From contig NZ_NOXW01000021.1 in NCBI RefSeq assembly GCF_002251855.1, positions 248,001-312,000 of the forward strand: 64,000 bases of DNA, in the 5' to 3' direction. Below the pieces are notes generated by a model that was not told where the DNA came from, searched no databases, and saw only the letters and a program-made list of their open reading frames with translations. Of this stretch, positions 37,319-46,395 are shown piece after piece. The translations under genes and the position numbers were made by a program. This stretch comes from Rhodoferax sp. TH121. Its GTDB lineage: Bacteria > Pseudomonadota > Gammaproteobacteria > Burkholderiales > Burkholderiaceae_C. Position 1 is the first letter of the stretch, and the number at the start of each line of letters is the position of its first letter.

Positions 37319-39963
37319 GTAGCTTCTCCGGAGCCGGTCGATCCCTCTGCGCTCTCGCCCGCATCGCCTTCTGTGGTGTTGGCGTCGTTCTCCACGATGC
37401 GCTGCAAGCCGCTGAGCTTGGAGCCCTCATCCAGGCCAATCAAGGTCACGCCCTGGGTCGCACGGCCGAGTTCACGAATTTCTGCGACGCGGGTGCGCAC
37501 CAGCACGCCCTTGTCGGTGATCAGCATGATCTCGTCGTCGGCATGCACCAGCGTGGCGGCAACGACTTTGCCATTGCGCTCGGACTGCTGGATCGCAATC
37601 ATGCCCTTGGTGCCACGGCCATGGCGGGTGTATTCGGTGATGCTGGTGCGCTTGCCGTAGCCGTTTTCGGTGGCGGTCAGCACGCTTTGCTGTTCGTCTT
37701 CGGCCACCAGCATGGCAATCACGCTTTGGCCGGCTTCGAGGGACATGCCTCGCACGCCGCGGGCATTGCGGCCCAGCGGGCGCACATCGTCCTCGTCAAA
37801 GCGCACGGCCTTGCCGCCATCGCTGAACAGCATCACGTCGTGCTTGCCGTCGGTCAGTGCCGCACCAATCAGGTAGTCACCCTCGTCCAGGTTCACAGCA
37901 ATGATGCCGCCCTTGCGCGGGTTGCTGAATTCGTCCAGCGCCGTCTTTTTGACGGTGCCCATGCTAGTCGCCATGAACACGTACTGGTCGGCCGGGAAAG
38001 TGCGTTTCTCCCCGGTCAGTGCCAACACCACGGTGATCTTCTCGCCCTCTTGCAGAGGGAACATGTTGACGATAGGGCGGCCGCGCGAACCGCGAGAGCC
38101 CTGCGGTACTTCCCAGACCTTGAGCCAGTACAGGCGGCCGCGGTTGGAGAAGCACAGGATGTAGTCGTGTGTATTGGCCACGAAGAGCTGGTCAACCCAA
38201 TCATCTTCCTTGGTGGCGGTGGCTTGCTTGCCACGCCCGCCGCGCTTTTGGGCGCGGTATTCGTGCAGGGGCTGGCTCTTGATATAGCCGCTGTGGCTCA
38301 TGGTCACCACCATGTCGGTAGGTGTGATCAGGTCTTCGGTCGACAGGTCGAAGGAGGAGTGCTCCACCAGGCTGCGGCGTGCGCCCAGCTTGCTCTGGCC
38401 GAATTCCTGCTTCACGTGGCCCAGTTCTTCACCAATGATGGTCGAGACACGCTCGGGTTTGGCCAGGATGTCGAGCAAGTCCTCGATCTCGGCCATGACT
38501 TCCTTGTATTCGGCGATAACCTTGTCCTGCTCCAGGCCGGTCAGGCGCTGCAGACGCATCTGCAGAATTTCTTGTGCTTGCGTTTCAGACAAACGGTACA
38601 GGCCGTCTGCGCCCATGCCAAATTCTTTTTCCAGGCCATCGGGGCGGTAGTCATCGGCATTCACCACGCCGCCGTCGGCACGTGTGCGTGTGAGCATCTC
38701 GCGTACCAGCTTGCTGTCCCAGGGACGGTTCATCAACTCCAGCTTGGCCACGGGCGGCGTGGGCGACTCGCGGATGATGCGGATGAACTCGTCGATGTTC
38801 GCCATGGCTACGGCCAAGCCTTCCAACACATGGCCGCGTTCGCGTGCCTTGCGCAGGTTGAATACCGTGCGGCGTGTCACCACTTCGCGGCGGTGCTGTA
38901 GGAAAACCTCGATCAGGTCCTTCAGGTTGCACAGCTTGGGCTGGCCATTGACCAGCGCCACCATGTTGATACCGAAGGTGTCCTGCAGTTGTGTCTGCTT
39001 GTACAGGTTGTTGAGCACCACCTCAGGCACTTCGCCGCGCTTGAGCTCAATCACCAAGCGCATGCCGGATTTGTCCGACTCGTCCTGGATGTGGCTAATG
39101 CCTTCGATCTTCTTCTCGTGCACCAATTCGGCCATGCGCTCCTGCAGCGTCTTTTTGTTGACCTGGTAGGGCAGTTCATCCACGATGATGGCTTGGCGCT
39201 GGCCCTTGTCGATGTCTTCAAAGTGGCATTTGGCGCGCATCACGACACGGCCGCGACCTGTGCGGTAACCATCCTTCACACCGTTGATGCCGTAGATGAT
39301 GCCGGCCGTGGGGAAGTCTGGCGCGGGGATGATTTCCATCAGCTCGTCGATGGAAGCACCCGGATTCTTGAGCAAATGCAGACAAGCATCCACCACTTCG
39401 TTCAAGTTGTGTGGCGGGATGTTGGTGGCCATACCCACGGCAATACCGCCAGAGCCATTCACCAACAGGTTAGGGATGCGGGTGGGCAGCACCAAGGGCT
39501 CTTTTTCGGAGCCATCGTAGTTGGGCCCGAAATCCACAGTCTCTTTGTCCAGATCGGCCAGAAGTTCGTGGGCAATCTTGGCCAGGCGGATTTCGGTGTA
39601 ACGCATCGCTGCGGCGTTGTCGCCGTCCACCGATCCGAAGTTGCCTTGGCCATCCACCAGCATATGACGCATCGAGAAGTCCTGCGCCATACGCACGATG
39701 GTGTCATACACCGACTGGTCCCCGTGCGGGTGGTACTTACCAATCACATCCCCCACGATGCGGGCGGACTTTTTGTAGGCGCGGTTCCAGTCGTTATTGA
39801 GCTCGTGCATCGCAAACAACACACGGCGGTGCACAGGCTTCAGACCGTCCCGCGCATCGGGGAGGGCGCGGCCCACGATCACGCTCATGGCGTAATCGAG
39901 ATAGCTGCGACGCATCTCCTCTTCAAGACTGATGGGCAGGGTTTCTTTGGCGAACTGGGTCAT
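37312..39963 (-). CDS. gyrA: DNA gyrase subunit A
   Basis: Type II topoisomerase breakage-reunion subunit, 883 residues. N-terminal DNA-cleavage domain with the active tyrosine in [12 protein letters not shown] (about 122), coiled coil and GyrA box region (QKRGGRGKQ), and the six-bladed C-terminal beta-pinwheel. Numbering matches E. coli at the quinolone-resistance region: GDQSVYD has Gln at position 83 where E. coli has Ser, while Asp87 is kept. The last residues and stop lie in a repeat copy. Divergent from the ompA-like gene. Confidence 0.97.
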   Translation of the reverse strand: MTQFAKETLPISLEEEMRRSYLDYAMSVIVGRALPDARDGLKPVHRRVLFAMHELNNDWNRAYKKSARIVGDVIGKYHPHGDQSVYDTIVRMAQDFSMRHMLVDGQGNFGSVDGDNAAAMRYTEIRLAKIAHELLADLDKETVDFGPNYDGSEKEPLVLPTRIPNLLVNGSGGIAVGMATNIPPHNLNEVVDACLHLLKNPGASIDELMEIIPAPDFPTAGIIYGINGVKDGYRTGRGRVVMRAKCHFEDIDKGQRQAIIVDELPYQVNKKTLQERMAELVHEKKIEGISHIQDESDKSGMRLVIELKRGEVPEVVLNNLYKQTQLQDTFGINMVALVNGQPKLCNLKDLIEVFLQHRREVVTRRTVFNLRKARERGHVLEGLAVAMANIDEFIRIIRESPTPPVAKLELMNRPWDSKLVREMLTRTRADGGVVNADDYRPDGLEKEFGMGADGLYRLSETQAQEILQMRLQRLTGLEQDKVIAEYKEVMAEIEDLLDILAKPERVSTIIGEELGHVKQEFGQSKLGARRSLVEHSSFDLSTEDLITPTDMVVTMSHSGYIKSQPLHEYRAQKRGGRGKQATATKEDDWVDQLFVANTHDYILCFSNRGRLYWLKVWEVPQGSRGSRGRPIVNMFPLQEGEKITVVLALTGEKRTFPADQYVFMATSMGTVKKTALDEFSNPRKGGIIAVNLDEGDYLIGAALTDGKHDVMLFSDGGKAVRFDEDDVRPLGRNARGVRGMSLEAGQSVIAMLVAEDEQQSVLTATENGYGKRTSITEYTRHGRGTKGMIAIQQSERNGKVVAATLVHADDEIMLITDKGVLVRTRVAEIRELGRATQGVTLIGLDEGSKLSGLQRIVENDANTTEGDAGESAEGSTGSGEATE

Positions 39964-40196
39964 GGATAGACGGTGGACGGTGTCGTGGACAGCTCTCGAT
40001 TCTACGGCCGGTGTGCTGTGGCATCAGAGCAACAAAGTGGCGGTGGCTTTTGACGGAGTTACATCGTAGATAGAGATGTTTCGAAAGGAGTGCTTCGCTA
40101 TGGCACAATAGTGCGAACGTCTTTGGTGCACTGGGCCTAGGGCGTCACACAATTAGTCGCAGTTCGCTGCAGTTTGTCCCGATAAAGGAAGGTCTC

Positions 40197-40835
40197 ATGA
40201 AACAATTGAACAAAGTAGCAATCCTGATCGCTACCGCCGCTCTGGCGACTGCCGCTGGCGCCCAAGAAATCCACAACTGGCGCAGCGCTTCCGGCGACGT
40301 CTGGAAGAACGCCTCCGGTCAGTGCTGGCGTGACGCCAGCTGGACTCCCGCTACTGCAGCTGCTGGTTGCGATGGCGCTTTGACTGCCGCACCTGCTGCT
40401 CCTGCCGCCGCTGCTCCCGCCGCCGCCGCTCCCGCTGCTGCTCCTGCTCCTGCCGCCGCTGCTCCCGCCGCCGCCGCTGCAAGCAAAGTGACTTACGCTG
40501 CTGACGCTTTCTTTGATTTCGACAAATCCGTGCTGAAGCCCGAAGGCAAAGCCAAGCTGGACGATCTGGTGAGCAAGGTCAAGGGGATTAACCTGGAAGT
40601 GATCATTGCAGTGGGTCACACTGACTCTACCGGTTCCGATGCCTACAACCAGAAGTTGTCTGTGGCACGCTCTGAAGCTGTGAAGGCTTACTTGGTGTCC
40701 AAGGGCATCGAAAAGAACCGCGTTTACACCGAAGGCAAGGGCGAAAAGCAACCCGTTGCTGACAACAAGACCAAAGAAGGCAAGGCTAAAAACCGCCGCG
40801 TGGAAATCGAAGTGGTTGGCACACGCGCCAAGTAA
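40197..40835 (+). CDS. OmpA family outer-membrane / peptidoglycan-binding protein
   Basis: 212 residues: signal peptide MKQLNKVAILIATAALATAAGAQ, a short N-terminal module HNWRSASGDVWKNASGQCWRDASW, a long Ala/Pro linker (about 63-97), and a C-terminal OmpA-like peptidoglycan-binding domain (FFDFDKSVLKPEGKAKLDDL, VGHTDSTGSDAYNQKLSVARSEAVKAYLVSKG, KNRRVEIEV). No beta-barrel is present, so it probably tethers rather than forms a pore. The site AGGAAGG lies just before the ATG. Strong terminator downstream, so probably a highly expressed single gene. Confidence 0.92.
   Translation: MKQLNKVAILIATAALATAAGAQEIHNWRSASGDVWKNASGQCWRDASWTPATAAAGCDGALTAAPAAPAAAAPAAAAPAAAPAPAAAAPAAAAASKVTYAADAFFDFDKSVLKPEGKAKLDDLVSKVKGINLEVIIAVGHTDSTGSDAYNQKLSVARSEAVKAYLVSKGIEKNRVYTEGKGEKQPVADNKTKEGKAKNRRVEIEVVGTRAK
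40398..40478 (+). repeat. 33-bp direct repeat in the Ala/Pro linker
   Basis: Two exact 33-base copies start at 40398 and 40446 (48-base period, a multiple of three), each beginning GCTCCTGCCGCCGCTGCTCC. Recombination or slippage would change linker length without a frameshift. Confidence 0.85.
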
Positions 40836-40860
40836 TTCGGCCATTCACTATGGTTTGTGA

Positions 40861-40886
40861 AAAGACCCGCTTCGGCGGGTTTTTTC
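40861..40886 (+). terminator. Intrinsic terminator of the ompA-like gene
   Basis: CCCGC-TTCG-GCGGG with AAAAGA before and six Ts after; a UUCG tetraloop hairpin. Confidence 0.93.
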
Positions 40887-40908
40887 TTGTCTATGCCACC
40901 ATCGCCCT

Positions 40909-41628
40909 ATGAACTCCACTCTGAATGCTGATCCGGCCGAATTGGCCAAATTTTCTGAACTGGCCCACCGCTGGTGGGATTTGGATAGCGAGTTTCGCCC
41001 CTTGCACCAGATCAATCCTTTGCGCCTGGACTGGATTCAGTCTTTCGTCTCTCTGCAAGGCATTGCTGCACTGGATGTCGGTTGTGGTGGTGGCATTTTG
41101 GCGGACTCCATGGCCCGCAAAGGGGCGCAGGTCACCGGCATTGACCTTTCCACCAAAGCCTTGCGGGTGGCCCAGCTCCACGCGCTGGAGGCGCAGACCC
41201 CCAATATTGCGTACCGTGAAGTCAGTGCAGAGGCTCTGGCTGCCGAATCACCAGCCGCATTTGACGTGGTGACCTGCATGGAGATGCTGGAGCATGTGCC
41301 GGATCCATCATCGGTTGTTCAAGCCTGTTCCACCTTGGTAAGACCTGGTGGTTGGGTGTTTTTCTCTACTTTGAACCGCAACGCCATGTCGTTTTTCCAA
41401 GCGATTGTGGGCGCTGAATACCTGCTGGGCCTGTTGCCGCGTGGGACGCATGAATACGCCAAAATGATTCGCCCCAGTGAGCTGGCCTTGTTTTGCCGGC
41501 GTGCCGGTCTGGATTTGCAGAGTAGTGGTGGGCTTGGTTACAACCCGTTGACACGCCGCTATGCCATGAGCCGCAACACCCAGGTGAATTACCTTGTTGC
41601 GACCCGCAAGCCTGTGGCCTCGGTGTGA
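40909..41628 (+). CDS. ubiG: Ubiquinone biosynthesis O-methyltransferase
   Basis: SAM-dependent enzyme that O-methylates both the polyprenyl-catechol and demethylubiquinol intermediates; 239 residues. N-terminal FSELAHRWWDLDSEFRPLHQINPLRLDWI is diagnostic for UbiG. SAM motif I LDVGCGGGILADSMA, then VTCMEMLEHVPDPSSVVQACS and the C-terminal GLGYNPLTRRYAMSRNTQVNYLVATRK. Its TGA overlaps the ATG of gph, so the pair is translationally coupled. Confidence 0.96.
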   Translation: MNSTLNADPAELAKFSELAHRWWDLDSEFRPLHQINPLRLDWIQSFVSLQGIAALDVGCGGGILADSMARKGAQVTGIDLSTKALRVAQLHALEAQTPNIAYREVSAEALAAESPAAFDVVTCMEMLEHVPDPSSVVQACSTLVRPGGWVFFSTLNRNAMSFFQAIVGAEYLLGLLPRGTHEYAKMIRPSELALFCRRAGLDLQSSGGLGYNPLTRRYAMSRNTQVNYLVATRKPVASV

Positions 41629-42299
41629 TGCAAATGTTGGATGCTGTCAAAGCCGTTTTGTTCGATCTGGATGGTACCCTCATCGACAGCGCCCCCGATT
41701 TGGGTGCTGCCGCAGACAAAATGCGATTGGATCGCGGCATGCCTTCATTGCCGCATGCGCTTTACCGCCCCATGGCAGGTGCCGGTGCCCGCGGCATGCT
41801 GCAGGTTGCTTTCGGCATTGCGCCGCAAGACCCCGCTTTCGAGTCTATGCGTGAAGAGTTTTTCGCCAATTACGAGCGCTGCATGACGCACAACACCTAT
41901 GCGTTTGACGGAGTTTCAGCCTTGTTGCACACACTGGAGCAGCGCGGCCTCCCATGGGGGGTTGTGACGAACAAGTCTGAGCGATTTACTAGACCCTTGA
42001 CGCAAGCCATGCCGATATTTGCCAAGGCCGCAGTAGTTGTGAGTGGAGACACTACGCCCCATGCCAAGCCACATCCAGCCCCTCTGCTAGAGGCTGCCAA
42101 TCGTCTGGGCGTAGATCCGCGCCACTGTATTTATGTTGGTGATGACGAACGTGACATCATTGCCGGACATGCGGCTGGCATGCGTACGGTCGCTGCAACC
42201 TACGGTTATTTGGGTAGCCAGCTAGACACGGCAGCATGGCATGCCGACGCCGAAATTAAATCTCCCATTGCCCTCTTGCAATTACTCCCTAGCGCCTAA
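41628..42299 (+). CDS. gph: Phosphoglycolate phosphatase (HAD family)
   Basis: HAD-type hydrolase of 223 residues that removes phosphate from 2-phosphoglycolate. Motif I FDLDGTLIDSAPDL, cap domain, motif II VVTNKSERF, motif III lysine in PHAKPHPAPLLEAA, and motif IV YVGDDERDIIAGHAAGM. The ATG overlaps the ubiG stop; ubiG-gph is a usual pair in Burkholderiales. The ssrA promoter overlaps the last codons. Confidence 0.92.
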   Translation: MQMLDAVKAVLFDLDGTLIDSAPDLGAAADKMRLDRGMPSLPHALYRPMAGAGARGMLQVAFGIAPQDPAFESMREEFFANYERCMTHNTYAFDGVSALLHTLEQRGLPWGVVTNKSERFTRPLTQAMPIFAKAAVVVSGDTTPHAKPHPAPLLEAANRLGVDPRHCIYVGDDERDIIAGHAAGMRTVAATYGYLGSQLDTAAWHADAEIKSPIALLQLLPSA

Positions 42300-42302
42300 A
42301 AT
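42276..42302 (+). promoter_or_regulatory. Probable ssrA promoter
   Basis: TTGCAA and TAAAAT separated by 15 bases, with the -10 ending ten bases before the first base of mature tmRNA. The short spacer makes the -35 call less certain than the -10. The promoter lies over the end of gph. Confidence 0.5.
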
Positions 42303-42311
42303 AGGGACTGA

Positions 42312-42688
42312 GGGGCTGCACTGGTTTCGACACGGGTTCGGACGCGTAGCAGGGCATGTCGAGCTGAATGCGCTCGTAAAACAGATTCAAACAAACTAAC
42401 TGCAAACGACGAACGTTTCGCACTCGCTGCTTAATTGCACGTGAGGCTCACAACAGCAAGCCGATAGGCTGGGCAAGGGTGGCGCAAGCCGTCCAGGCTG
42501 TGGGCTAATTTCATTCGGCTGGATCTGCTTTGGGTAACTTAGGGCAGGTCGAGATAATAGGTTGCTGGCGTCTTGCATAGCGTGCCACTGCGCGATGTAG
42601 GAAGCGAGACTTAAACCAGATGGCTACACATGTAGAACTGTTCGAAGAAGGCTTGTGGACGCGGGTTCAAATCCCGCCAGCTCCACCA
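42312..42688 (+). ncRNA. ssrA: Transfer-messenger RNA (tmRNA)
   Basis: Rescues stalled ribosomes and tags nascent chains. The 5' end GGGGCTGCACTGGTTTCGAC and the 3' end GTTCAAATCCCGCCAGCTCC followed by ACCA form the tRNA-like part; the acceptor stem GGGGCTG pairs with CAGCTCC. The internal reading frame at 42402-42434 encodes the tag ANDERFALAA and a TAA, a typical betaproteobacterial tag. About 377 bases, one-piece form. Its 3' end is a classical integration target, and an integrase gene lies 250 bases downstream. Confidence 0.98.
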
Positions 42689-42700
42689 CACTCAAGTCCA

Positions 42701-42735
42701 AGGCCGTTTGCTGACATCCAGCAAGCGGCCTTTTT
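42701..42735 (+). terminator. Intrinsic terminator of ssrA
   Basis: A 13-bp stem (AGGCCGTTTGCTG with CAGCAAGCGGCCT, one G-U pair) around the loop ACATC, followed by TTTTTCTTT. Confidence 0.92.
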
Positions 42736-42808
42736 CTTTGGTAAATCAACAACTTACAGGCATTTCGCTTCCATGTTAGTGCATTGAAGTGCGCCGACAG
42801 CCAGCCCC

Positions 42809-42836
42809 AAACCGGGGAACAAAGCGGGGAACAAAC
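42809..42836 (+). repeat. Left terminal repeat of the island (AACCGGGGAACAAA units)
   Basis: A 28-base segment containing ACCGGGGAACAAA twice matches the segment at 55287-55314 with one mismatch. Two inverted copies, TTGTTCCCCGGT, follow at 42863-42874 and 42918-42929, the latter just before the integrase start. The layout suits arm-type integrase sites or an integrase operator. Confidence 0.7.
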
Positions 42837-42941
42837 CGGGGTAAGGGCTAAAATTTGGCGAGTTGTTCCCCGGTCTGGTGTGCATTTACCCCGGTGGAAC
42901 TGTCCCAGAGTGGCCACTTGTTCCCCGGTAGGAGGTTTCCC

Positions 42942-44186
42942 ATGCTGACCGACAAGCAATGCAAAAACGCTGTTTGCCCCCCTGACAAGACCCGCGCCCG
43001 CTTCACCGATGGTGCGGGCCTGTACCTGGAAGTCAGCCCGGCAGGTTCCAAACGCTGGTTCTGGAAAACGTACCAGGACGGCAAGGAAGGGCGCTTGGCG
43101 CTGGGCAGCTACCCCGCTATGAGCCTGAGCGATGCCCGGCGGGCGCGTGATGCCGCCAAGATCGTCAAGGCAGAGGGCCGCAACCCGGTAGAAGTGCGCA
43201 AGGTTGAAAAGCTCAAGGCCGCCAGACCGGGCGGGGATACCTTCAAAGCTGTTGCCCTGGAGTGGTATGCCAAGCAGGCCCCACAGTGGAGCGCAAGTCA
43301 TGCAGAGCGCACGCTGCGCCAGTTGGAGCGCGATCTATTCCCCTGGATTGGTGCACGGCCTATCGCTGAGATTCATGCGATGGAGCTACTGGCTGCTCTC
43401 CAGAAGGTGGAGGAGCGCGGGGCAATAGAAACTGCAGACCGTGTGCGCTTGGTTGCTGGCATGGTGTGGGACTATTGGTTACCCACGGCAAACGTGCAGC
43501 AGCGCAACATCACCGAGGGCCTGAAAGCGCGACTGACCCCCTACCGTGGCAAAACCTTTGCTGCCATTGTGGAGCCCGCCCGTTTTGGTGAGCTGTTGCG
43601 GGCGCTGATGGCCTACAAGGGCGGAGCTATCGTACGCACGGCCCTGCAGCTCGCGCCGCTGCTGTATCAGCGCCCCGGCAACTTGCGCGAAATGGAATGG
43701 GCAGAGCTGGACCTTGATGCCGCTCTGTGGGTAATCCCAAGCGCAAAGATGAAGCGCACCAAGCTGGAGAAAGAGCAGGGCGACGCCCACGCCGTACCCC
43801 TTCCCACCCAAGCGGTGGAGCTGCTGCGCAGCATCCAGCCCCTGACCGGGCACGGGCGGTATGTGTTCCCCGGTGAGCGCAGCCATGACCGGCCTATCTC
43901 TGACAACTCCGTGCGCAGCGCCTTGTATGCGTTGGGCTTTGGCAATGAGCAGACCTGGCACGGCTTCAGAGCCAGTGCTCGCACGATGATGGTGGATGAG
44001 CTGAACCTTGACCCGCTGGCCATTGAGGCGAACCTTGCCCATGCTGTAAAGGATGCCAACGGGCGTAGCTACAACCGCACACAGTACCTGGCGCAGCGCT
44101 TTGAGCAAATTCAGAAGTGGGCGGATTATCTAGACAAGCTGCGCAAGGGGGCAGACGTTATCGCCATGCCGACACGTGCCGCCTGA
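42942..44186 (+). CDS. P4-type tyrosine integrase
   Basis: Site-specific recombinase of 414 residues that would integrate and excise the island. N-terminal DUF4102 arm-binding domain (MLTDKQCKNAVCPPDKT, then DGAGLYLEVSPAGSKRWFW, LGSYPAMSLSDARRARD), a SAM-like core-binding domain, and the catalytic domain with Arg in YQRPGNLREMEW (about 245), HGFRASARTMM (His-x-x-Arg, about 340) and the Tyr in NRTQYLAQR (about 383). The start MLTDKQ has the site GTAGGAGG just upstream. Best preserved evidence of mobility in the region. Confidence 0.95.
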   Translation: MLTDKQCKNAVCPPDKTRARFTDGAGLYLEVSPAGSKRWFWKTYQDGKEGRLALGSYPAMSLSDARRARDAAKIVKAEGRNPVEVRKVEKLKAARPGGDTFKAVALEWYAKQAPQWSASHAERTLRQLERDLFPWIGARPIAEIHAMELLAALQKVEERGAIETADRVRLVAGMVWDYWLPTANVQQRNITEGLKARLTPYRGKTFAAIVEPARFGELLRALMAYKGGAIVRTALQLAPLLYQRPGNLREMEWAELDLDAALWVIPSAKMKRTKLEKEQGDAHAVPLPTQAVELLRSIQPLTGHGRYVFPGERSHDRPISDNSVRSALYALGFGNEQTWHGFRASARTMMVDELNLDPLAIEANLAHAVKDANGRSYNRTQYLAQRFEQIQKWADYLDKLRKGADVIAMPTRAA

Positions 44187-44208
44187 GATCCCCGGCCAGT
44201 CCCAACGC

Positions 44209-44242
44209 AAACCGCCTGCACCAGTTGCGAGGCGGTTTTTTT
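44209..44242 (+). terminator. Intrinsic terminator of the integrase gene
   Basis: AAACCGCCT and AGGCGGTTT arms around a 12-base loop, continued by further Ts, about 25 bases after the stop. Confidence 0.88.
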
Positions 44243-44281
44243 GCCTGTGAAACCGTGAAATTTCAGCCGGACGCTCGTTTT

Positions 44282-44377
44282 TGTAGGGGACACAGGGGAC
44301 AAACTGCGTTTCAGAGGAGAAATGGCAGAAAACTGTAGGGGACTAGCAGGGGACTAATAGGGGACTAATAGGGGACA
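44282..44377 (+). repeat. Left GGGGAC iteron cluster
   Basis: Six copies of GGGGAC begin at 44286, 44295, 44338, 44349, 44360 and 44371. The last four are spaced exactly 11 bases apart (units GGGGACTAATA). The first pair forms TGTAGGGGACACAGGGGACA, whose exact reverse complement occurs at 54370-54389. The surrounding 44.2-44.6 kb gap holds no convincing gene. Confidence 0.85.
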
Positions 44378-44630
44378 AACTCTCTCTATCTCATCTATTG
44401 AAGTTTCTTCACTTTCAAGCTCTTCACACGGCTCTATACCGGGCCCATGCCGCCCGCTTCCCCTGCTTGATTGCGGTCCCCCTTGGTGCTGTTGTCTTTG
44501 GATGCCTGCGCACCTTGCCGGAATTGAGCGCGATTGCATTTCCTCTCGTGCCAAACCCTCAGCGAGAATACTGCTCAGCAGATGAACCCGAGGCGATATC
44601 TCTCGGAAAAACAAGTGTGAGGGAGTGTGC

Positions 44631-45191
44631 ATGGCTTACAAAATTTTTGATTCCTGTGTTTTTGTTCCGGGCTTGAGTACAACTGAATGTGCAAGCTGGG
44701 TGCAGGCAATTGGCTCACTAATGGCAATTGCTGTCGCTTGGTTCATTGCCAGCAGGCAAGCAAATCGTCTTGCAGCTGAGAAAGTTTTCGATGAGGCTCA
44801 GCGAACTATAGAGAAAGTAGCGCCGGCAATTGCCATCATTGAAGAGGCTGTTGCAGATTTGAAAAGTATTCACGATGAGACACTCAACTCTATTGAGCGT
44901 GGCGCATTTCGGCCGCCGTTTGATGCGCTTGATCGAGCACGGCGTTACGCAGAAGTCTTCAACACAATCCAAATTGCAAATATGCCATCGGTGGAGTGCG
45001 CAAAGGTGGCTCTCAGAGTCCGTAAGCTACTGAGTGATTCAGATGGTGTCTTGAACCTGACCATAAACAGGCTTGATCCCCAGCAAACTACTCTTGGCGC
45101 AACTGAAGACGTAATTGGATTTCACATAAGCGTCTTGGAAGAGCAAGTTCAAAAACTCAAATCTGAGCTTGTACGAATCAACGCCCGTTAG
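44631..45191 (+). CDS. Unknown protein: one membrane helix plus coiled coil
   Basis: 186 residues from MAYKIFDSCVFVPG, with GGGAG upstream. One hydrophobic helix near the N-terminus (CASWVQAIGSLMAIAVAWFIA) is followed by a long charged helical region (RQANRLAAEKVFDEAQRTIE and, at the end, ISVLEEQVQKLKSELV) that looks like coiled coil. Not recognised. It is AT-richer than host genes and converges on the three-gene leftward operon 97 bases away. It may belong to the same cargo, for example as a membrane effector, but that is inference. Confidence 0.65.
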   Translation: MAYKIFDSCVFVPGLSTTECASWVQAIGSLMAIAVAWFIASRQANRLAAEKVFDEAQRTIEKVAPAIAIIEEAVADLKSIHDETLNSIERGAFRPPFDALDRARRYAEVFNTIQIANMPSVECAKVALRVRKLLSDSDGVLNLTINRLDPQQTTLGATEDVIGFHISVLEEQVQKLKSELVRINAR

Positions 45192-45287
45192 GTCGACCAT
45201 GTGCTTCCGTATGTGCGCACATATGTAGTACCCCAGAGCCTTGCTAGGTATCAGCTTCTGAGCAACTAAAAAACTGTTCTCTATTCG

Positions 45288-45956
45288 CTATTTGTATTTC
45301 TTGGCTGATCGGGCGCTCTTGTCTTTGGGCGCAAAGTGCAGAGATATACAGAAATGCCAGACTCTGAAGGGGACTCCGAGGCTTTCATGTTCTTGCTCAG
45401 TTATGAAGCCCCATGGGCCCCGCCTATTGCAATCGCTATAGGTTGTGCCCTCAGAATCAAATTGCTCTTTGAAGTGCTCTTTCCAGTCTGCAACATGTTT
45501 TGCTGCCCGAGATCTGCGAAGGTAGCCAATCAGTCCACCATGTACCAAGTTAAGAGAGCCGCTGCCTGGTGAATAACGAGTCGAGAGCTGAAGGTAACCT
45601 TCTCTCATGTCGGCAACGCTTTTAAAGCGTTTAGCCTCGCCGATCCATTTGAAGCCCCGCTTGGGGAGTTCGACAGTAATGTCTACAGCCCCGCCAGACT
45701 GTGCGTCATGTGAGGCTTGATACTGAAAACCGAAGAGTATTAGGAGAAGCTTCTCAGTCGTAGCGTCCTCTTCGTCCTCTAGGTGTAGTTGAGGATTTTG
45801 TTCAAGTCTCTCAGTCGCCAGTTTCAGGTCGTCATACAAAACCTCAACAAAATCACTGTAAGTCTTTACTGTCAGCCTGCGGAGCATGTTGGCCAAGAAG
45901 ACATCTTGAGTGGCCAAGGCTTCTAGCTTTTCAATGGTTAGCGAGTTGTCAGCCAT
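45288..45956 (-). CDS. Unknown protein with PD-(D/E)XK nuclease signature (cargo gene 3)
   Basis: 222 residues. The middle contains GGAVDITVELPKRGFKWIGEAKRF, here read as Asp92, Glu107 and Lys109, spaced as in the PD-(D/E)XK superfamily core (a strand with Asp, then E-x-K on the next strand), followed by a helix with Gln123 and Tyr128 (YLQLSTRY). The N-terminal 75 residues are helical and acidic (LEDEEDATTEKLLLILF). This fits a restriction-like nuclease of about the usual domain size. It is last in a leftward operon, its start abutting the stop of the preceding gene. No family name can be given; assignment rests on motif reading only. Confidence 0.65.
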   Translation of the reverse strand: MADNSLTIEKLEALATQDVFLANMLRRLTVKTYSDFVEVLYDDLKLATERLEQNPQLHLEDEEDATTEKLLLILFGFQYQASHDAQSGGAVDITVELPKRGFKWIGEAKRFKSVADMREGYLQLSTRYSPGSGSLNLVHGGLIGYLRRSRAAKHVADWKEHFKEQFDSEGTTYSDCNRRGPWGFITEQEHESLGVPFRVWHFCISLHFAPKDKSARSAKKYK

Positions 45957-46394
45957 TCAGTTTCCGCGCCCCGCTGGAGAGCTCTCGCTTTCAAGCATCA
46001 AGCGCATGGCTGTGGTTGGCCTAAAGTAGATCGACACCTTACTTCCAATCTCAGGGTCGACTTCGCCATTTACGGGGTTGATCTTGTCATCGATCACGGA
46101 CTTGACCTCATCGACCGTCAAGTCGTAAGGTGTCATTTCATCCAAAACCAGTTCAAAGCAACTATCAAGCAAACCAATGCCCTCAGCCGACAGGAACTGG
46201 AGTGTTCTGACGATGCTTGTGTCGGAGGGTTTGAAGAGCTTTGCTTCAGCAATGCGCCTCGTTAGTTGCAATGTGATGTGGCTCGCCTCGGGATGCTCGT
46301 TCAAGTACTCAAACAAATGCTTGGCCGTGATGCATTCGGCACCGCTGCCAAAAATGCCTTCCAGCTTGTCAAGTATCTGATTGGAGCTTTGCAT
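45957..46394 (-). CDS. Unknown protein (cargo gene 2)
   Basis: 145 residues, soluble, no signal peptide. N-terminal half is helical (ILDKLEGIFGSGAECITAKHLFEYLNEHPE), and the C-terminal half has alternating strands (GSKVSIYFRPTTAMRLMLESE). The segment TPYDLTVDEVKSVIDDK resembles TPYDVTVAWDSIINV in the gene before it, so the two proteins may share a short related element. Stop/start spacing to both neighbours is 0-1 base, which argues strongly for one operon and coupled expression. Function not recognised. Confidence 0.7.
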   Translation of the reverse strand: MQSSNQILDKLEGIFGSGAECITAKHLFEYLNEHPEASHITLQLTRRIAEAKLFKPSDTSIVRTLQFLSAEGIGLLDSCFELVLDEMTPYDLTVDEVKSVIDDKINPVNGEVDPEIGSKVSIYFRPTTAMRLMLESESSPAGRGN

Positions 46395-46395
46395 C

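Noticed and set aside
42809-42930. CRISPR array from repeated ACCGGGGAACAAA units
   Set aside because: Units are too short, irregularly spaced and in both orientations, with no cas genes; they suit integrase or regulator sites.
44398-44676. 92-codon open frame between integrase and the membrane-helix gene
   Set aside because: No ribosome site, no coherent protein features, and overlap with the better-supported gene that starts at 44631.
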